Assembly (NCBI GenBank): GCA_040398465.1
Contig: JBBAUA010000032.1
Location: 1-40,730 of the forward strand
Origin: UBA7672 sp040398465
Lineage (GTDB): Bacteria; Pseudomonadota; Alphaproteobacteria; Caulobacterales; Hyphomonadaceae
Reading direction: 5' to 3'
DNA: 40,730 bases
The translations under genes were made by a program, and so were the position numbers. Position 1 is the first letter of the stretch, and every line of letters starts with the position of its first letter. Below are positions 23,478-31,718 of the stretch, piece after piece. The notes under the pieces are model-generated. The model was given only the letters and a program-made list of their open reading frames with translations. It did not search any database and was not told the origin of the DNA.

Positions 23478-24371
23478 TCAGAGCTGGCCGAGATTTCCCC
23501 GCAGCATCTGGAGCACGCCGGAGAAGTCCTTGCTGCCATAACCAAGCCTGTCGAACAGCTGGTAGAGCGCCTCGGCGCTGTTTCCGAGCGGCGTGGTGGC
23601 GCCTGAACGCGCGGCGGCTTCCTGAGCGAGCTTCAGGTCCTTCAACATCATGTTGGCGGCAAACCCGCCTTCATAGTTGCGGTCTGACGCGGTCTGCGGG
23701 CCGACGCCCGGCCACGGTGCATAGGTGGAGAGCGACCAGCAATTGCCGGACGACTTCGAAGCGATCTCGAAGAAGCGATCGGGCGCAAGGCCCAGCTTCT
23801 CGGCGAGGGCGAAGGCTTCGCATGTGCCGATCATCGAGATGCCCAGCAGCATGTTGTTGCAGATCTTGGCGGCCTGCCCCGCACCATGATCGCCCGCGCG
23901 GATGGTCACGCGGGACATGGGCTTCAGCGTCTCCTCGACGCTGGAGAAATCTGCTTCATCGCAGCCGACCATGAAGGCGAGCGTGCCGGTATCCGCCGCC
24001 GCCGTGCCGCCGGAGACAGGCGCGTCGGCGAAGCGGAAGCCGGCGGCCTTTGCCTGTGTGGCGACGGCGCGGGCGCTATCGACGTCGATGGTGGAGCAGT
24101 CGACCAGAAGCGTGGACTTCGGCGCGTTGGGCAGAATGTCGTCGGCGTAGACTTTGCGGACATGCGGGCCGGCGGGAAGCATTGTGATGACGGCGTCGGC
24201 GCCCTTCACCGCATCGGCGACGGATTTTGCGCCTGTCGCGCCGGCGCTCACCACTTTCGCGATGGCCGCCTCGCTGAGATCGAACGCGGCGACCTCACGA
24301 CCGCCGACGACCTGCCGCGCAGCCATGCCGCCGCCCATATTGCCAAGGCCGATGAATGCGATGCGGGTCAT
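23478..24371 (-). CDS. mmsB: 3-hydroxyisobutyrate dehydrogenase
   Basis: A 297-residue NAD-dependent enzyme of valine catabolism that oxidises 3-hydroxyisobutyrate to methylmalonate semialdehyde. The dinucleotide-binding loop is FIGLGNMGGGMA, the substrate motif DAPVSGGTAAA occupies residues 116-126, and the catalytic lysine is Lys169 in GAGQAAKICNNM. The C-terminal YEGGFAANMMLKDLKLAQ is the cofactor-binding signature that separates this enzyme from other beta-hydroxyacid dehydrogenases. The product is the substrate of MmsA, encoded at 26006-27517 on the same strand. A 52-nt gap separates it from the upstream DUF2306 gene. Confidence 0.95.
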   Translation of the reverse strand: MTRIAFIGLGNMGGGMAARQVVGGREVAAFDLSEAAIAKVVSAGATGAKSVADAVKGADAVITMLPAGPHVRKVYADDILPNAPKSTLLVDCSTIDVDSARAVATQAKAAGFRFADAPVSGGTAAADTGTLAFMVGCDEADFSSVEETLKPMSRVTIRAGDHGAGQAAKICNNMLLGISMIGTCEAFALAEKLGLAPDRFFEIASKSSGNCWSLSTYAPWPGVGPQTASDRNYEGGFAANMMLKDLKLAQEAAARSGATTPLGNSAEALYQLFDRLGYGSKDFSGVLQMLRGNLGQL

Positions 24372-24423
24372 GGTGAGATCCTCTCAAGACTTCACCCGCA
24401 CTAGACCCAGTCCGCGCCCGCGA

Positions 24424-25272
24424 TCAAGCGCCGCCGCCGAAGCGCATGGCGATGGCGGGGCCCCAGCCATAGAGGGTGAAGAAGAATGTCGAATAGCCGA
24501 CGAAGGCCGCGCTGATCGTCAGCGCAGCAGCCGCACCCAACCGGCCCACCGCACTGCCTTCGCCGCGGCGTGCGCGGATATAGAGTTCTGCCACAATCAG
24601 TGGGGGCACGAAGAACGCCCAGTTCATCACATGGTCGAACCAGCCGGAGAAATCGGCTTCGATATGGCCCGGATTGTCCGGGCCGGCGAATACGAAGAAC
24701 AGGCCGTAGCCGATACGATAGAGCCACGAGCCGATGGCGAGCGCGAACAGGCGGATGGCCCATGCGCGGTGTAGCTCGATGCGGCGGGCCATGGCGTGCC
24801 GGACCGTCTGCACGGCGGCCAGCACCATCAGCGCGCCGTATGCAGCGAAGGCGATATCCATGGCGAGCCCTCCGACCGTGCCCTTCATGGCGATGAAGGT
24901 GAGACCACCGACACCGGCGGCGAGCGCGGCCAGCGCATAGATGCGGCCTATCCAGTGGTGAACGGCAGGCGCCTTTGCGCGGATCGCGCCGATGAGCTGG
25001 ATCGGGCCCAGCAGCAGCAGAACTGCGCCGGCGAAGAAGTGCAGCCCGATCCCGGCGGAGGCTACGGGCGTGTGCGCTTCGTAGAGCCGGGGCAGCGTCT
25101 CGTTCCAGTCGTTCATCGTGTTGGCTGGGATGGCGCCGCCATAGAAGGCGAGAATGTAGAAGCCGAAAATCGCGGAGCTGATCCACACGGCGCCGACCAG
25201 CGCGATGGACGCCCAACGCAGCGCGGAGCCGGTCCATCGCGGCGGCGACAGGGGTTGGGCAAGTGCGGTCAT
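24424..25272 (-). CDS. DUF2306 domain-containing membrane protein
   Basis: This 282-residue integral membrane protein has roughly eight helices. The DUF2306 core contains LHFFAGAVLLLLGPIQLIG, HHWIGRIYALAAL and HRAWAIRLFALAIGSWLYRIGYG, with histidines at the helix ends reminiscent of heme- or quinone-binding membrane proteins such as cytochrome b561 types. The function is unknown. The start at 25272 (MTALAQPL) is preferred because the longer frame to 25644 adds a low-complexity, arginine-rich stretch. It lies upstream of mmsB and diverges from the START-like lipoprotein gene at 25412. Confidence 0.8.
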   Translation of the reverse strand: MTALAQPLSPPRWTGSALRWASIALVGAVWISSAIFGFYILAFYGGAIPANTMNDWNETLPRLYEAHTPVASAGIGLHFFAGAVLLLLGPIQLIGAIRAKAPAVHHWIGRIYALAALAAGVGGLTFIAMKGTVGGLAMDIAFAAYGALMVLAAVQTVRHAMARRIELHRAWAIRLFALAIGSWLYRIGYGLFFVFAGPDNPGHIEADFSGWFDHVMNWAFFVPPLIVAELYIRARRGEGSAVGRLGAAAALTISAAFVGYSTFFFTLYGWGPAIAMRFGGGA

Positions 25273-25411
25273 GGCTCGGCGGCTCCAGCTGCGCCGGTCG
25301 GGCGCTTGCGAGCGGGAAGGTTGACGGGGTCCGGCCCCGCTCGCAAGACTGGAGCTCCGACATTTGCGGTGCTTCCTTTGGCCAGGGGGCACGCCGAAGG
25401 GGGCCGCCTGC

Positions 25412-25966
25412 ATGAAGTCCGTTCTCGTCGCCGCAGCTTTCTTCGCTCTCTCAGCCTGTGCGACGGCGGCGCCGGCGCCTCCCGCCGCGACGATCTCGGA
25501 CACCTCCTTTGTCGAAGCAGATGGCGTGCGTGCAATCCAGATGTCGGCATGGCTGCCCGCCAGCCCTGCGGACGTGTATCGCGCGATCGCGACTGTGGAC
25601 GGCTGGAAAAGCTGGGCGGCGCCGAGCGCGTTTGGCGCGGTCAAGCTGCATGGCGAGTTGGAGACCAGCTATGATGCCGCTGCGAAGGCTGGCGATCCGG
25701 CCAACATCAAGCAGGAATTCCTGGCTGTGGTTCCGGACCGGCTGGTCGTCTTCCGCACGATCCAGACGCCGCCGGGCTTCCCGCATGCCGATCTGTTCAA
25801 GCAGACGGTGACGAGTTTTCATCTCGCGCCCGAGACAGGCGGCACACGGCTCGTGCTGACGCACCAGGGCTTTGGCGCGGGGCCGGGCTTCGACCAGCTG
25901 CATGGCTTCTTCGCGGACGGCGACAGACAGACGCTGGAGGCGTTGCAGAAGCTGTTCGTCGATTAG
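25412..25966 (+). CDS. SRPBCC (START/AHSA1-like) domain lipoprotein
   Basis: A 184-residue protein starting at the Met at 25412. The signal peptide ends in lipobox LSAC (Cys16), and the mature part is a single SRPBCC domain with MSAWLPASPADVYRAIATVDGWKSWAAPSA at its start and a long C-terminal helix (GFDQLHGFFADGDRQTLEALQKLF). SRPBCC proteins bind lipids, sterols or other hydrophobic ligands in a deep cavity. Secretion as a lipoprotein is less common than the cytoplasmic form, so it may carry a ligand in the periplasm. It converges with mmsA and diverges from the DUF2306 gene. Confidence 0.8.
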   Translation: MKSVLVAAAFFALSACATAAPAPPAATISDTSFVEADGVRAIQMSAWLPASPADVYRAIATVDGWKSWAAPSAFGAVKLHGELETSYDAAAKAGDPANIKQEFLAVVPDRLVVFRTIQTPPGFPHADLFKQTVTSFHLAPETGGTRLVLTHQGFGAGPGFDQLHGFFADGDRQTLEALQKLFVD

Positions 25967-26005
25967 AGGAGCCGCCACCAGCGCCCCCAATCGAACCGAA
26001 GAGGA

Positions 26006-27517
26006 CTACCGCATCGTCGGGATGACGAAGCTAGAGTCTGCCACGTCGCCTTCCGGCCAGCGGGCGGTGACGGTCTTGACCTTCGTCCAGAACTTCAGGC
26101 CTTCCATGCCGTGCTGGTTGGTGTCGCCGAAGGCGGAGCGCTTCCAGCCGCCGAAGGTGTGGTAGGCGACCGGCACGGGGATCGGCACGTTGATGCCGAC
26201 CATGCCGACATTGACCTTGGCCGCGAACTCGCGCGCGACGCGGCCGTTGCGCGTGAAAATGGCGACGCCGTTGCCGTACTGGTGTTTGGAGGGAAGCTCG
26301 ACCGCTTCCTCGAACGTGGCGGCGCGTACGATCTGCAGCACGGGTCCGAAGATTTCCTCGTTGTACGTCTTCATGCCGGGCTTCACATTGTCGAACAGCG
26401 ACGGGCCGATGAAGAAGCCGTTCTCATAGCCCTGAAGCTTGAAGCCGCGGCCATCGACGACCAGTTCCGCGCCTTCATCGACGCCGGTCTGGATGTAGCC
26501 GGCGATCTTGTCGCGATGGGCCTTGTTGACCACCGGGCCGTACTGCGCGGCAGGGTCGCTGGAGATGCCGACCTTCATCGTCTCGATCTCGGCGACCATG
26601 CGATCGCGCAGCTCGTCCGCCGTCTTCTTGCCGACAGGCACGACGACCGGGAGCGCCATGCAGCGTTCGCCCGCGGAACCGAAGGCGGCCCCGGCGAGAT
26701 CCTTCACGACCTGATCCATGTCGGCGTCGGGCATGACGATGCCGTGGTTCTTTGCCCCGCCCATTGCCTGCACGCGCTTACCGTTAGCGGCGCCGGTGTG
26801 ATAAATGTAGTGGGCGATGTCGGAGGAGCCGACGAAGCTGATCGCCTTGATCTCTGGATGATGCAGGATGGCGTCAACAGCGACCTTGTCGCCATGCACG
26901 ACGTTTAGGACGCCCGTCACATCGAGACCGGCGGCGGCGCCCGCTTCCATGAAGAGTTCGCCCAGACGGACGGGCACGGATGGGTCGCGCTCGGACGGCT
27001 TGAGCACGAAGGTGTTGCCGACGGCGATGGCTACGCCGAACATCCACATCGGGATCATGGCGGGGAAGTTGAACGGCGTGATCCCGGCGACGACACCGAG
27101 CGGCTGGCGCATCGAATAGACGTCGATGCCGGGGCCGGCGCCTTCCGTGTATTCGCCCTTCAGGGCGTGCGGGATGCCGCAGGCGAACTCGATGACTTCC
27201 AGGCCGCGCTGGATGTCGCCTTTCGAGTCGGCGACCACCTTGCCGTGCTCGCTGGAGAGAAGTTCGGCCAGCTGCTGCATGTTGGCTTCGACGAGGCGCT
27301 TGAACTCGAACATCACGCGGGCGCGGCGTTGCGGGTTGGTAGCGCTCCAGCCCGGCAGAGCCTTCGCAGCTGCCTGCACGGCTGTATCGACGTCCTCGGT
27401 CGTGGCGAAGCTGACCCTGGCCTGGACCTCGCCGGTGTTGGGGTTGAATACATCCCCTTCGCGGCCCGAGGTCGCCTTGACCAATTTCCCGCCGATGAAG
27501 CCTTCGATACGCCGCAT
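26006..27517 (-). CDS. mmsA: Methylmalonate-semialdehyde dehydrogenase (CoA-acylating)
   Basis: This 503-residue aldehyde dehydrogenase oxidises methylmalonate semialdehyde, or malonate semialdehyde, to propionyl-CoA or acetyl-CoA with NAD and CoA. The catalytic cysteine is Cys286 in FGSAGERCMAL. The VAGITPFNFPAMIPMWMF segment and the MGGAKNHGIVMPDAD segment are specific to the MmsA subfamily, and the C-terminal PVPVAYHTFGGWKRSAFGD confirms it. The start at 27517 (MRRIEGFIGG) has an AGGAG site, and the upstream extension to 27616 has no family support and would overlap the divergent gene. Together with mmsB it completes the last steps of valine breakdown. Confidence 0.96.
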   Translation of the reverse strand: MRRIEGFIGGKLVKATSGREGDVFNPNTGEVQARVSFATTEDVDTAVQAAAKALPGWSATNPQRRARVMFEFKRLVEANMQQLAELLSSEHGKVVADSKGDIQRGLEVIEFACGIPHALKGEYTEGAGPGIDVYSMRQPLGVVAGITPFNFPAMIPMWMFGVAIAVGNTFVLKPSERDPSVPVRLGELFMEAGAAAGLDVTGVLNVVHGDKVAVDAILHHPEIKAISFVGSSDIAHYIYHTGAANGKRVQAMGGAKNHGIVMPDADMDQVVKDLAGAAFGSAGERCMALPVVVPVGKKTADELRDRMVAEIETMKVGISSDPAAQYGPVVNKAHRDKIAGYIQTGVDEGAELVVDGRGFKLQGYENGFFIGPSLFDNVKPGMKTYNEEIFGPVLQIVRAATFEEAVELPSKHQYGNGVAIFTRNGRVAREFAAKVNVGMVGINVPIPVPVAYHTFGGWKRSAFGDTNQHGMEGLKFWTKVKTVTARWPEGDVADSSFVIPTMR

Positions 27518-27606
27518 GCGCGCAACTCCTAGTTCGTTTGTATTTATCGGGGCTTCGATAGCCCTATCCGCTTGACCGTGCCAGCCGTAACCGCCACCTG
27601 CAGCCC

Positions 27607-28290
27607 ATGACAACACTCGGCCTCCCTTCAGTCTCGGCCTTCAGACTCCCCCGAAGGCCAAAAGCCGTTGTTTTCGACCTCGACGGCACACTGATCGACT
27701 CGGAAGCGCTGGTGCTGGAGGCCTACATGGCGGCGGCTGACCGGCATGGCGTGCCGTTCACGCATGCGCAGTTTCTGACGCTTGTCGGCCGCCACCGCCA
27801 GCACAGCGAAATGAAGATGCGGGAGTATTTTGGCGCGGCGTTTCCGTTGGAAGCGTTCTACGCAACGGTGGGCGAGTTCTTCGGGGACCGCTCGGCCCCG
27901 CTGAAGCCCGGCGTCGGCGCGCTGCTGGACCGGCTGGATGCCTCGGCCACGCCCTATGCACTCGCAACCTCGTCGGGTCCGGGCTGGGTGAACAAGCACT
28001 TTGCAGCGCACAACCTGGCCGAGCGCTTTCGCGGCGTGGTCACGCGCGAGGACGTGACCCACGGCAAGCCGCATCCGGAGCCCTACCTGAAGGCGTCGAC
28101 CATCCTCGGTCATCGTCCGCATGACGTTCTGGCAATCGAGGACTCTCCCACTGGCGTCGCCTCGGCGCATGCCGCCGGCCTCATGACGATCATGGCGCCG
28201 GACCTCATTCAGCCGGACGAGGAGACACGCGGGCGCGCGCTGCACGTTGTGAAGTCGTTGGATGACGTGCTCGGCTTGCTGGAAGGGTAG
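27607..28290 (+). CDS. HAD superfamily hydrolase, beta-phosphoglucomutase-like
   Basis: The 227-residue protein shows HAD motif I VVFDLDGTLIDSE, a helical cap (residues about 45-115), motif II with ATSSG, motif III with THGKPHPEPYL and motif IV IEDSPTGVASAHAAG. This is the layout of subfamily IA phosphatases and beta-phosphoglucomutase-like enzymes. The substrate is not predictable, with phosphoglycolate or sugar phosphates as usual possibilities. It is divergent from mmsA, with only 89 bp between the starts, and converges with the LPMO-like gene with 14 bp between the stops. Confidence 0.88.
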   Translation: MTTLGLPSVSAFRLPRRPKAVVFDLDGTLIDSEALVLEAYMAAADRHGVPFTHAQFLTLVGRHRQHSEMKMREYFGAAFPLEAFYATVGEFFGDRSAPLKPGVGALLDRLDASATPYALATSSGPGWVNKHFAAHNLAERFRGVVTREDVTHGKPHPEPYLKASTILGHRPHDVLAIEDSPTGVASAHAAGLMTIMAPDLIQPDEETRGRALHVVKSLDDVLGLLEG

Positions 28291-28304
28291 CGCCAGCGCC
28301 GATA

Positions 28305-28919
28305 CTATTTCTGACCCGGCCACGCCTTATCGATCGGAAGCGCCGGATTGGCGGTGATCTTCAGGTCGGCGCAGTGATGGTAGGAGAAATCGCCTTCCTT
28401 GTTGAGGCCGTGCTCTTCCATGAATTGCAGGATCTGCACAGTGCATTTCTCGCAGTTGATGTTCGGCAGCTTGATGTCGGTCTCGAAGAACGAGCCCGGC
28501 GCGGGTCGCTCGCGGTGTTCGAAGAGGCCGTCGGCCAGAACGGGGGGCCGAGGTTTCGGGTCGATCTTGCCGGAGACCGAGATCGGACCGCGCGGCGATT
28601 CCCGCGTTGTCGCTTCCGGGTCAGCCGGCAGCTCGCCGCGGTCGAGCACCGAGAGTGCCACCCTATAGTAGCCGGGGTGGTAGATCGTCTCCTTGATCTT
28701 GATGTGCAGGTTCTCGCCGCCGGTCATCGCCGTCACCTTGCCGGTGGGCGCGCCCTTGGTGATGTCGGATGTACCGCAGGGCGCCGCCTTCTGCGGATCG
28801 CCCAGCACGTTCACTTCAACCCACGCATCCGGCGCCACGAGAATGAAGTGAGCCGACGCAGGCGCGGCTGCCAGCACCAGCGCCGAGACGCCAATCAGTG
28901 CGGAAATCGAGCGCTTCAT
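28305..28919 (-). CDS. Secreted LPMO-like (SCE4755-type) protein with mature N-terminal histidine
   Basis: A 204-residue protein with a Sec signal peptide predicted to end at ASA|H. His24 would therefore be the first residue of the mature protein, followed by FILVAPDAW. A free N-terminal histidine is needed for the copper histidine brace of lytic polysaccharide monooxygenases. His81, in the YHPGYYRVAL strand, is the likely second ligand, and His181/His182 are further candidates. Four cysteines (C48, C156, C159, C183) can form two disulfides. The arrangement resembles the SCE4755 family of polysaccharide monooxygenase-like proteins. Activity is not established, and a copper-binding chaperone is an alternative. 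The start at 28919 follows AGGGGG. An operator-like palindrome lies upstream. Confidence 0.72.
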   Translation of the reverse strand: MKRSISALIGVSALVLAAAPASAHFILVAPDAWVEVNVLGDPQKAAPCGTSDITKGAPTGKVTAMTGGENLHIKIKETIYHPGYYRVALSVLDRGELPADPEATTRESPRGPISVSGKIDPKPRPPVLADGLFEHRERPAPGSFFETDIKLPNINCEKCTVQILQFMEEHGLNKEGDFSYHHCADLKITANPALPIDKAWPGQK

Positions 28920-28945
28920 CCTGAACCCCCTGAGATGCGGACGTG

Positions 28946-28961
28946 GTGAGCATCTGCTCAC
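28946..28961. promoter_or_regulatory. 16-bp palindrome, candidate operator of the LPMO-like gene
   Basis: GTGAGCA-TC-TGCTCAC is a perfect inverted repeat with 7-bp arms, 26 nt upstream of the start codon at 28919. A weak TTGTAC (28991-28996) and TATAGA (28970-28975) pair on the minus strand would place the palindrome at about the transcription start, where a repressor would act. The binding protein is unknown. Confidence 0.5.
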
Positions 28962-29095
28962 ATCGCTTGTCTATACTTACGGCCGGACGCGTACAATACA
29001 CGTAGGCTGTTCGTTTCGTGCAGCTGCACAGGGAGCTTGCAGGGCCGGATGCGTCGGAGTCAGGTTTGCAGGTTCGCAGGAAGGGACGGGTGAAA

Positions 29096-29413
29096 ATGCG
29101 CTTCGTGATCCTCATCGCCTGCAGCCTGCCGCTGGCGTCCTGCGTCGCGGACGATAACGCGTTGCGCGCCCGGCATGGTTCGCCGCTGTACACACATGAC
29201 TGCGACAACGGCAAAAGCTTCCAGTCACGCCAGATCATTTCCGGCGAGGTCGAGGTCACGGCGGGTTGGCGGACAGGTGATGTCACGGACGCCAGTGGCG
29301 CCCCGATCCCAGGCGGGCCGCGCCTGGACACCACGGATGGCGCCTCGCGCCTGACGGGCGTGCCGGGCGGACCGTACGAGGCGTGCGTTCTCCGCTTTGA
29401 AGGCGACGAATGA
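29096..29413 (+). CDS. Small hypothetical lipoprotein
   Basis: This 105-residue protein begins at 29096 after an AGGAAGGGA ribosome site. Its signal peptide ends in lipobox LASC (Cys16). The mature part contains a pair of cysteines, one in HDCDNGKSF and one near the C-terminus, that could form a disulfide. It resembles small C-type-lysozyme-inhibitor-like (MliC) or membrane-bound-lysozyme-inhibitor-type lipoproteins in size and in the YTHDCDNGKSFQ start, but the match is too short to claim. The gene is divergent from the LPMO-like gene and 96 bp upstream of the TPR protein. Confidence 0.65.
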   Translation: MRFVILIACSLPLASCVADDNALRARHGSPLYTHDCDNGKSFQSRQIISGEVEVTAGWRTGDVTDASGAPIPGGPRLDTTDGASRLTGVPGGPYEACVLRFEGDE

Positions 29414-29509
29414 CGCTACGCAAGGCTCGCGTGATTTGCGCACGGGGCTTGTTCATGCATCATCCCGCTTCGGGCGGATCATCGCCCTGACAGCAAGCGA
29501 GGCGGGCAC

Positions 29510-30583
29510 ATGTTCGCGCGTGCACTCTCTGGTTCGGTGGTGGCGGCGGCGCTCGCCCTTGGAGGCGCGGCCTACGCGCAACCCGGGCTCAGCACCGCGC
29601 CGGACTATGACCTCATCTACAAGGCCGATCGTATCGATGACGACGCGGTCAACGGCCTCGCGCAGCTGAGACAGCAAGGCCTTGCGGCTTTGCAGGGGAA
29701 AGACTTCGCAGCGGCGGAGGCGGCGTTCTCCGAACTGCTGCGGCGCAAGCCTTCCGCGGTCGGCGCAAGCTTCATGCTCGGCCTGTCTAAGATAGGCCTC
29801 GAAAAGTGGGACGAGGCGAAGGTCGCGCTTGAACGTGCCGTTGTCGAAGAACCTGACAGGCCGGAGCCGAAGACGCGGCTCGGGCTCACGCACGTCATGC
29901 TGCAGAATGCCGAGGGCGCACGCGAGCAACGCGACGCGCTTGTGATGCTGGACGTCGACTGCAAGGGCGCCTGCAAGGACGCGCTATGGATCAAGGACGG
30001 CATTGTTGCGCTCGACCAGGCGCTGGCGCCGGGCGTGAAGGCCCGCGTGTCAGGCGCCGCTCTCGCGGCGGTCGCTGCGCCCCCGACGCAACCGGGCGTG
30101 TTCGATCCTGCGAAATACAATCTCGTTGCGTTCGACGACTCGGAAGACCTCTATGACCTGCTCACCAGCGAAGGCCGCTGCCAGCCGAACAAGACAGCAG
30201 CGCCGCGCCAGCCTTGCGCACTGATCCTCTATCGCCCGACGGATGACACGGGCGCGTCCCTCGCCGCGAACTTCAAACCCGTGTTCAAGGTCACCTCGCG
30301 CAACACGATATGGGCGATCCACGACAAGCAGCTGCAGAAGATCAAGATCGACAATCTCTACATGGATGTCGTCGACGTGATCGGCGGCAAGCGCACGAAC
30401 TATGAATCCATCGCGCTGGTGGGGAATGCGGAGAACGCCGCGAATTGCGCACAGGGCAAGCCCTGCCTCGGCGACCTCGTCTCGGAAGACATGTTCAACA
30501 TGTACCGCAACATGCCGGACTCGGTGGTCAAGGTGATCTGGGGCGGCGGGATGGAAGACCCAGGCACGGTTCGCGTCAGGTAG
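29510..30583 (+). CDS. Secreted TPR-repeat protein
   Basis: A 357-residue protein with a Sec signal peptide (cleavage near AAYA|Q). Residues about 45-140 form two to three tetratricopeptide repeats (QGLAALQGKDFAAAEAAFSELLRRKP and the following helices). The C-terminal half, from about residue 200, is a separate domain containing four to six cysteines (in EGRCQPN, RQPCAL, ANCAQGKPCLGD), probably disulfide-bonded in the periplasm, with no family I recognise. TPRs suggest a scaffold for partner proteins. The C-terminal region may be the effector. The gene converges with selD, with only 3 bp between the two stop codons. Confidence 0.7.
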   Translation: MFARALSGSVVAAALALGGAAYAQPGLSTAPDYDLIYKADRIDDDAVNGLAQLRQQGLAALQGKDFAAAEAAFSELLRRKPSAVGASFMLGLSKIGLEKWDEAKVALERAVVEEPDRPEPKTRLGLTHVMLQNAEGAREQRDALVMLDVDCKGACKDALWIKDGIVALDQALAPGVKARVSGAALAAVAAPPTQPGVFDPAKYNLVAFDDSEDLYDLLTSEGRCQPNKTAAPRQPCALILYRPTDDTGASLAANFKPVFKVTSRNTIWAIHDKQLQKIKIDNLYMDVVDVIGGKRTNYESIALVGNAENAANCAQGKPCLGDLVSEDMFNMYRNMPDSVVKVIWGGGMEDPGTVRVR

Positions 30584-30586
30584 ACG

Positions 30587-31630
30587 CTAGACGACGACGA
30601 TCCCGGGCGAGCCTGTCGCCAACTCTCCGACGATGGCGGAGCCTGCAAAGCCAGCATCGCGCACCATTGTCAGCACCTCTTGCGTCGCCTCTGGCGCAGC
30701 AGAGATCAGCAAGCCGCCGCTGGTCTGCGGATCGCACAGGAGATCGCGGCGCCAGGAATCGAAGCCTGCCGGCAGAATGACCGCATCGCCATAGCTGTCC
30801 CAGTTGCGCACCGCGGCGCCGGTTCGGACGCCGGCGCGCGCCAGCGCCTCGACGCCGGGAAGCAGCGGCACGGCGCCGGCATTGATGTGCGCCGAAAGGC
30901 CCGCGCCGCGCGCCATCTCCAGCGCATGGCCGAGCAAGCCGAACCCCGTCACATCCGTCAGCGCGTGCACGCCTGCGACCTGTCCGAGATCCTTTCCGAC
31001 CATATTGAGTTTCGTGGTCGAGGCGATCAGGGCGCGATAACCGTCTGCGTCCAGCCGGTCCTGCTTGAGAGCCGCGCTGTAGACGCCGACGCCGAGCGCC
31101 TTGGTGAGGATCAGCTTGTCGCCTGCGCGCCCTGTCCTGTTGGTCAGCAGCTTGTCGGGATGCACCAGCCCAAGCGCGACCAGACCGTAGACCGGCTCCT
31201 TGCTGTCGATCGAGTGGCCGCCTGCCACCGGAATGCCAGCCGCTGCGCAGACAGACGCCCCGCCGGCCAGGATCTGCCGGATCATCTCCACCGGCATCGC
31301 ACCCACCGGCATGCCCACGATCGCGAGGGCGAAGATCGGCGTTGCCCCCATGGCGTACACGTCGGAGAGGGCGTTGGTCGCGGCAATGCGGCCGAATTCG
31401 AACGGATCGTCGACCACCGGCATGAAGAAGTCCGTCGTCGCCACCAGCGCCTGGGTATCGTTGAGACGCCATACGGCGGCGTCGTCTGACGTTTCCGTTC
31501 CAACCATCAGGTTCGCAAAAGGAGCCGCGGCCGGCATGCCGGCCAGAATGTCGCGCAGCACCGCTGGCGCCAGCTTGCAGCCGCATCCGCCGCCATGGGC
31601 CAGCGACGTCAGGCGAATTTCCTCGGCCAT
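30587..31630 (-). CDS. selD: Selenide, water dikinase (selenophosphate synthetase)
   Basis: The 347-residue enzyme makes monoselenophosphate from selenide and ATP. The N-terminal glycine-rich motif is GGGCGCKL with Cys16, Cys18 and Lys19. The nucleophile position holds cysteine rather than selenocysteine, so no UGA readthrough is needed. Other signatures are the TTDFFMPVVDDPFEFGRIAATNALSD segment and the C-terminal DPQTSGGLL. The start is the ATG at 31630, since the AGGAG site is 8 nt upstream; a GTG at 31639 would be too close to it. The product is used by the divergent mnmH gene. No selA, selB or selC is visible in the window. Confidence 0.96.
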   Translation of the reverse strand: MAEEIRLTSLAHGGGCGCKLAPAVLRDILAGMPAAAPFANLMVGTETSDDAAVWRLNDTQALVATTDFFMPVVDDPFEFGRIAATNALSDVYAMGATPIFALAIVGMPVGAMPVEMIRQILAGGASVCAAAGIPVAGGHSIDSKEPVYGLVALGLVHPDKLLTNRTGRAGDKLILTKALGVGVYSAALKQDRLDADGYRALIASTTKLNMVGKDLGQVAGVHALTDVTGFGLLGHALEMARGAGLSAHINAGAVPLLPGVEALARAGVRTGAAVRNWDSYGDAVILPAGFDSWRRDLLCDPQTSGGLLISAAPEATQEVLTMVRDAGFAGSAIVGELATGSPGIVVV

Positions 31631-31718
31631 GGCGCACACTCCTGCTTGCTAGTCGGCGACAGTTTGATAGCAGCCCCTGATGGGTCTCGACAGTGTGTCG
31701 GGCAAAACGGCGCAGCTT

